64,000 bases of DNA. Origin: Benincasa hispida (Eukaryota; Streptophyta; Magnoliopsida; Cucurbitales; Cucurbitaceae). The stretch lies in the NCBI RefSeq assembly GCF_009727055.1, contig NC_052356.1, forward strand, positions 6,770,002 to 6,834,001, given 5' to 3'. The notes under the pieces are model-generated. The model had not been told where the DNA came from. It searched no databases and saw nothing but the letters and a program-made list of their open reading frames with translations. Shown piece by piece: positions 59,908 to 64,000 of the stretch (positions within the stretch are counted from its first letter, which is position 1; each line of letters begins with the position of its first letter). Position numbers and translations under genes: made by a program.

Positions 59908-61813
59908 TGTAAGAGTATATCAGCATGCAACGAAAATAACAACGATCAATAAACACTCTAATTCATTAATTTTGGCAGAAACTAAAGCATGCTCATTAAA
60001 TATAAGAGGTTTTGAAGTTATACCTTTGTAGAACTCTTCAAGATCTTGATTCTCAGCTATTTTCTTCTCCAAAACTTGTCGTGAACAATCTCAAGATCTT
60101 CCCCACTATCCTTTTATAGCTTTAGAATGAGTTGTAGGACTCAAGAACATCTTGAACGAAAAGAAAACTTGGGAGAAGCTCACTGCATCAACCCGTTTGA
60201 AGAACTCTTTCTTCAGCACAAATTTTTCCAAAAACCTCTTTGAATGCACGTCTTAATTCCATTCCAATCTTCTTTATTTATTGCAGGTTAACATGTAAAG
60301 AAGATGGCTGCATGAGATGCAGCTCATGCTTGGAATTAATGAAGCAAATATGAATGGTTTTTGTGTGAGCTAGTTGAAGAAGATAATGGAAAAACCCATT
60401 TTCCCATTTTGTGTAAGTTTTTATAATTTTTCAATTTTCCAAAAAATGATTTCAAAATCAATTTGATTTTAAAATTGAAAATATTATTAATTTTATAAAA
60501 TTAATTTCATAAATTAATAAATAATTATTTAAATAATTATAATTAATTTAATATCAAATATTAAATTAATTTTTACACAAATCTACCTTCATATATTTAA
60601 NTAAATAATTATAATTAATTTAATATCAAATATTAAATTAATTTTTACACAAATCTACCTTCATATATTTAAATCATATTTAAATATAAATTCTTCTATT
60701 CCATTTCATTCAAATTTGAACGTTTCAAATTAACTTATCATGCTACTCTAAAGCTAATCAATTTACGAGCTAGAAGGGGACCTCGCGGACCTACAGATCA
60801 TGGGCTCCAATATCCGAGATTAATGGGCTAAACTCATTATACCGAATTAACCCCCTATTCGTTAACTAATGGATCACTCTACTATAGCCCATAGTTGAAC
60901 TCCCCTCACTGTAGATATATTATGTCCACTTGATATAACCATTGATATAACCTGATCAGTAAGTCGATCCTTCACAAGTTTTCGTAATTACAGCTACGTC
61001 AAGATCACCGTTTTACCCCTGTGAATAAATCGCGTTTCTTAAGTTCCTATTGACCCTCTAATGAACAATTTTGATTCATAATACCTATGAATCAAGTTCT
61101 TTCTCTATCATGAGAAGGCAGGGTCCCGATTGTTCAAGAACTGAAATCAATACTTAAGAAAACAACCTATCTGCTAACCCTAAATCGGGTAGGAGTGAAT
61201 TCCATCTTGCAGGACTATGTCCCTAGCTATTCATCCGGTCTTATCCTAAAAATGGAAGGCTTATTGAGCAATGTTGTTGGACTACTCTCACCCATGCAGA
61301 TAAAAGGATAATCCCAAACAAATAAGAGTTCATAGCTATCTCAGGATTAAGATCGAGTTAATCTAGGTTACTTAATAATGAAATAGTCAGTTTTAACAGT
61401 AAACAGTCGTTATAAAGAAAAGTGACTATTTTGTGGTCCAGTCTATATGCAAGTTCATTGCATAGAATGCCCCCATTCACATGTCCCTACATGAGCGATC
61501 TGTGGATCACATCATTTGTAGCACTTTACAACTCCTTGTAACAACTACAGACTGAGCCGCATCCAATAGTGTTACTAGGATGAGATACCTAATTTCATCC
61601 ATATACCTATTAGACTATTTAGGCTATATACTATTAACTTGATCCTGTTTATGTCATCACATAAAGTTAAATATTCAGACTATAACCATGAATATGTTTA
61701 TTGGATTTTCATAATAGAAAGCAAAATCAACAACTTTATTGAATAAGTTAATAATATTTTATTGATAAATAAAATGTTTAACATGAATTGCAAGTTCTAG
61801 GACATTTCCAAGA
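59908..61813 (-). repeat. Near-complete copia LTR, A/C-related
   Basis: On the plus strand it starts TGTAAGAGTATATCAGC and ends TTCTAGGACATTTCCA (61810; possibly three bases more). It follows the word order of the A' and C LTRs (GAGCTAGAAGGGGACC, GTAGGAGTGAATTCC, AACAGTAAACAGTCGTTATA). No internal region is present. A clear target-site duplication was not found (AAATG against AGACT). It contains an N at 60601. Confidence 0.75.
60520..60680. repeat. ~77-bp tandem duplication around an N
   Basis: TAAATAATTATAATTAATTT through TTCATATATTTAA occurs twice, once ending just before the N at 60601 and again right after it. Confidence 0.85.
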
Positions 61814-62340
61814 CTAGTTCCTCTTCATGTTGTCGCCGGTACCTTCACACCGTTGTCAAATTATTCACCCTGGTTGCCGATTCCTTTCGGGTAAGGTGCT
61901 TATCTTGCTTTCCGGTAAGAGTTTCTTGTTCATCTTCTTATATCGTTGTTATTTGACTATTTGGTTTTAGTCAATCAAACTTGGACTTGGACGGTGACTC
62001 ACATTCAGTTACTAATCCACCTTCTCTCTCACCTTCCTCGTCTCAATCATAAACCCAGTTGAGAACGATCTATAATCGACCTTCGGAAAATGGCCTCGAT
62101 GTTGGTGTTTATATGATACATTGGAAGTATGAATGCTTTGGGACTTTCGTTTTCTCGATATTTAATTGCTTGCATTTTCTTCTTAATGGCATTTCATGTT
62201 TGCATGAAGGCTATATTGGTGGGTCAGGTGGGACAAAGTCCATTGTAGAAGCAGTTGAAGAGTGGGAGAACAGCGACGCTGTTATCAGTTGGGACGAGGG
62301 TATTGTTGAATATGACCACAAAAACCCAACCTGATTAGAT
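61814..62340 (+). other. Unassigned segment with a weak 91-codon frame
   Basis: The frame 62059-62334 ends in an acidic stretch (SIVEAVEEWENSDAVISWDE, then GIVEYDHKNPT) that looks more protein-like than most frames here. No family is recognised and there is no splice-site support. It may be part of an exon of an unidentified gene, a pseudogene, or chance. Confidence 0.25.
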
Positions 62341-64000
62341 AGAGCATTCTATGCTTCCATTTTCCATTAGAGCTTTTTCGGATCAGATATGGTAGTTTCA
62401 ACATCTTGTTTGAGTTGGATTCCCACCACCGCATCCAGTTGAAAGGTTAATGTATTCATTTACATTTACCAATCTTGCAGGACCAAATTCTTGCTTCTCA
62501 TTGTGCTTTAATTCCAGTTGAGGTTGCTTCCTTTCAATGAGCCATCAACAGCTACTTTTTCATTTTCTTCTTGTAGTACCATCAATTGCTTAACCTAGAA
62601 AACTTCCCGTGATTAAGGTAAGATTTTCAATCAAGTTTAATGCTTAATTCCAATGCCTAGAGTCCATGAGCTCTTAGAGATTTGCAACTTCAGAAGAATG
62701 GGGTTTTTTCTTTTAATTTCATTGCTCGTGGGATGGAAATACTTAATTGGTACTTATTTGGATTGCTTATTCTTGGAATTTGTTTAAATTTAAAGATCTT
62801 CGCAGAATTTTATGAACTTTGCAGCTTGCATACAAGGTGTTTGTAGAAATGTGCAAACCAAAATGGCTTAAAAGAAATGGGTTCAAACCATTTTCACCTC
62901 GGGAGAAGTTTGATTCAGTTTTACTTGGATTCAAGATTTTAGAATCCAAACATGATTTTGATGGATGTGTCCACTGCTTAAGTTCTAACCTTAGATCATT
63001 GTTTTATTATCTCAAGAGTCTTTCAAATAATTTAAAAGCACTTTAAAATTCTTAAATAAGTGGATTTCTATTTGAAGAGTTTATTTATTGTTTGATAGCA
63101 TGTTGTGTGCTTTATGTGAATCATATTTATTACTTATGGTATAAACACTTTCTGTTGTTTAGTTATATATGTATTGGATGTTTAGGCATGTTGTAATGTT
63201 GTGTTAACATTGTAACAACTAACATGTTGATGTATTATTATGTGACCCTATGTTTATGAGTATGTCAATTTCTATGTATATGAATCATGATGAGTGTGTT
63301 ATCATGATGAGAGTGCCCATCTCAGATGATTGTTAGAATATACTACATTTGGAAAGTTTTCTAGTATTCCTCATGAACATACCATTTAATACATTTGGTT
63401 TCCCCATTAATTATCGTTTAGTATTGAAGAAAAAATGAGGGAAAAACTACAGATTGAGTTTGGAAAACCTTTAGGAATTATTAGGTGTTTTCATAATCGT
63501 TTCTTTAATTTGATGTTGCTCAATAATGCTAGAGATCTTTTATAATTCGTTGATGTTTCTTTCGTCCTTCTAGTTCATTGGAAGGAACCATTTGATGTTC
63601 TTTAAATTATTCAAACTGAATTTTGTGGCTTCCTTTTAATTCGTTGGCTTTAGAGATTTCTTTCCCCTCTTCCCATAAGAGATTTGGAAATAAAAATACC
63701 TCAATTCGTTGACCATTAATCGCCTTGATAACTTATCCTCGACTTAAATTAGACTTGAAGGAAATCAAGCACGAGGATTTCCATGAGCAGCGGAAGGATC
63801 GTTCCAAATTCCATTCGAAATTGAACATAAACAATTACAGTCACAAAACAGAAACTAATGGGTTATGCACAACACGAAATTACAGCATGCTTACAAAGAG
63901 TCAAGGGATAAAGTATGCATATATTTGAAGAAACATTCTTCAAACTCCCTTGATTAATCTACAAGCATCCATAGCAATACAGCCTTCGAACGCAACGACT
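62340..64000. other. Unassigned, probable retroelement LTR remnants
   Basis: 62.8-63.35 kb has words like those of gypsy-type LTRs (TGGCTTAAAAGAAATGGGTT, TATCATGATGAGAGTGCCC). 63.72-64.0 kb (CATGAGCAGCGGAAGGATCG, ACAGCATGC) resembles the inner end of a minus-strand copia LTR running out of the window. The open frames here (62819-63046 and 63725-63928) have no signature. Confidence 0.3.

Noticed and set aside
59908..61813. Target-site duplication for this LTR
   Set aside because: The flanking 5-mers (AAATG and AGACT, or CTAGT with a shifted end) do not match, so none is claimed.

Overview
This 64-kb window is eukaryotic nuclear DNA from a flowering plant. It is AT-rich, carries spliced coding sequence, and is dominated by retrotransposons. 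Several repeat types suggest a cucurbit (Cucurbitaceae): a palindromic GATAGAAGTCTATC-type array, the style of the copia LTRs, and a GGGTTGGGTT hairpin repeat. That assignment is inference and was not tested by any search. There is no prokaryotic content.

Only one cellular gene can be supported in full. It is a minus-strand gene for plant tyrosylprotein sulfotransferase (TPST), running from a likely promoter near 23.6 kb to a stop codon at 8,602. Eleven coding exons were placed by hand. All junction phases agree and together they read a 479-codon frame ending in a C-terminal membrane anchor. The true first exon, expected to carry a signal peptide, is unresolved. One 6.2-kb intron holds a 5.4-kb L1 LINE (12,731-18,180) with a 19-bp target-site duplication. 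The next intron upstream holds a second, older LINE fragment. One 77-base intron appears to be of GC-AG type.

Left edge (1-4.6 kb): the 3' LTR of an Athila-type Ty3/gypsy element sits beside a shattered minus-strand Ty1/copia element whose own LTR has been fused into its protease region. 4.6-8.6 kb and 23.6-29.4 kb: mainly AT-rich intergenic DNA with microsatellites, possible DNA-transposon ends and faint LTR remnants. 29.4-34.8 kb: a fold-back MITE, a 2.56-kb minus-strand chromovirus-type solo LTR inside an Athila-type remnant, and a copia LTR piece. 34.8-39.9 kb: AT-rich DNA with MITEs and the palindromic array.

39.9-58.4 kb is a nested stack. A plus-strand copia element (called B here) has matching TGATC target-site duplications 18.4 kb apart. 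Its 5' LTR was split by a minus-strand copia element (A') with GTTCT duplications. The 3' LTR of A' is in turn interrupted by a plus-strand relative (A). The 3' LTR of B was split by a solo LTR (C) with TTAAA duplications. The leaders of A and A' carry unusual CGAT-core minisatellites, different in each copy. 58.4-64 kb holds a CACTA terminus, another near-complete copia LTR, and unassigned sequence with one weak open frame.

Two single-N positions (20,035 and 60,601) sit exactly at tandem-duplication junctions and look like assembly joins. No previously undescribed functional system can be demonstrated here. The most interesting features are the datable insertion nest, the CGAT-core leader arrays and the heavily loaded but apparently intact TPST gene.
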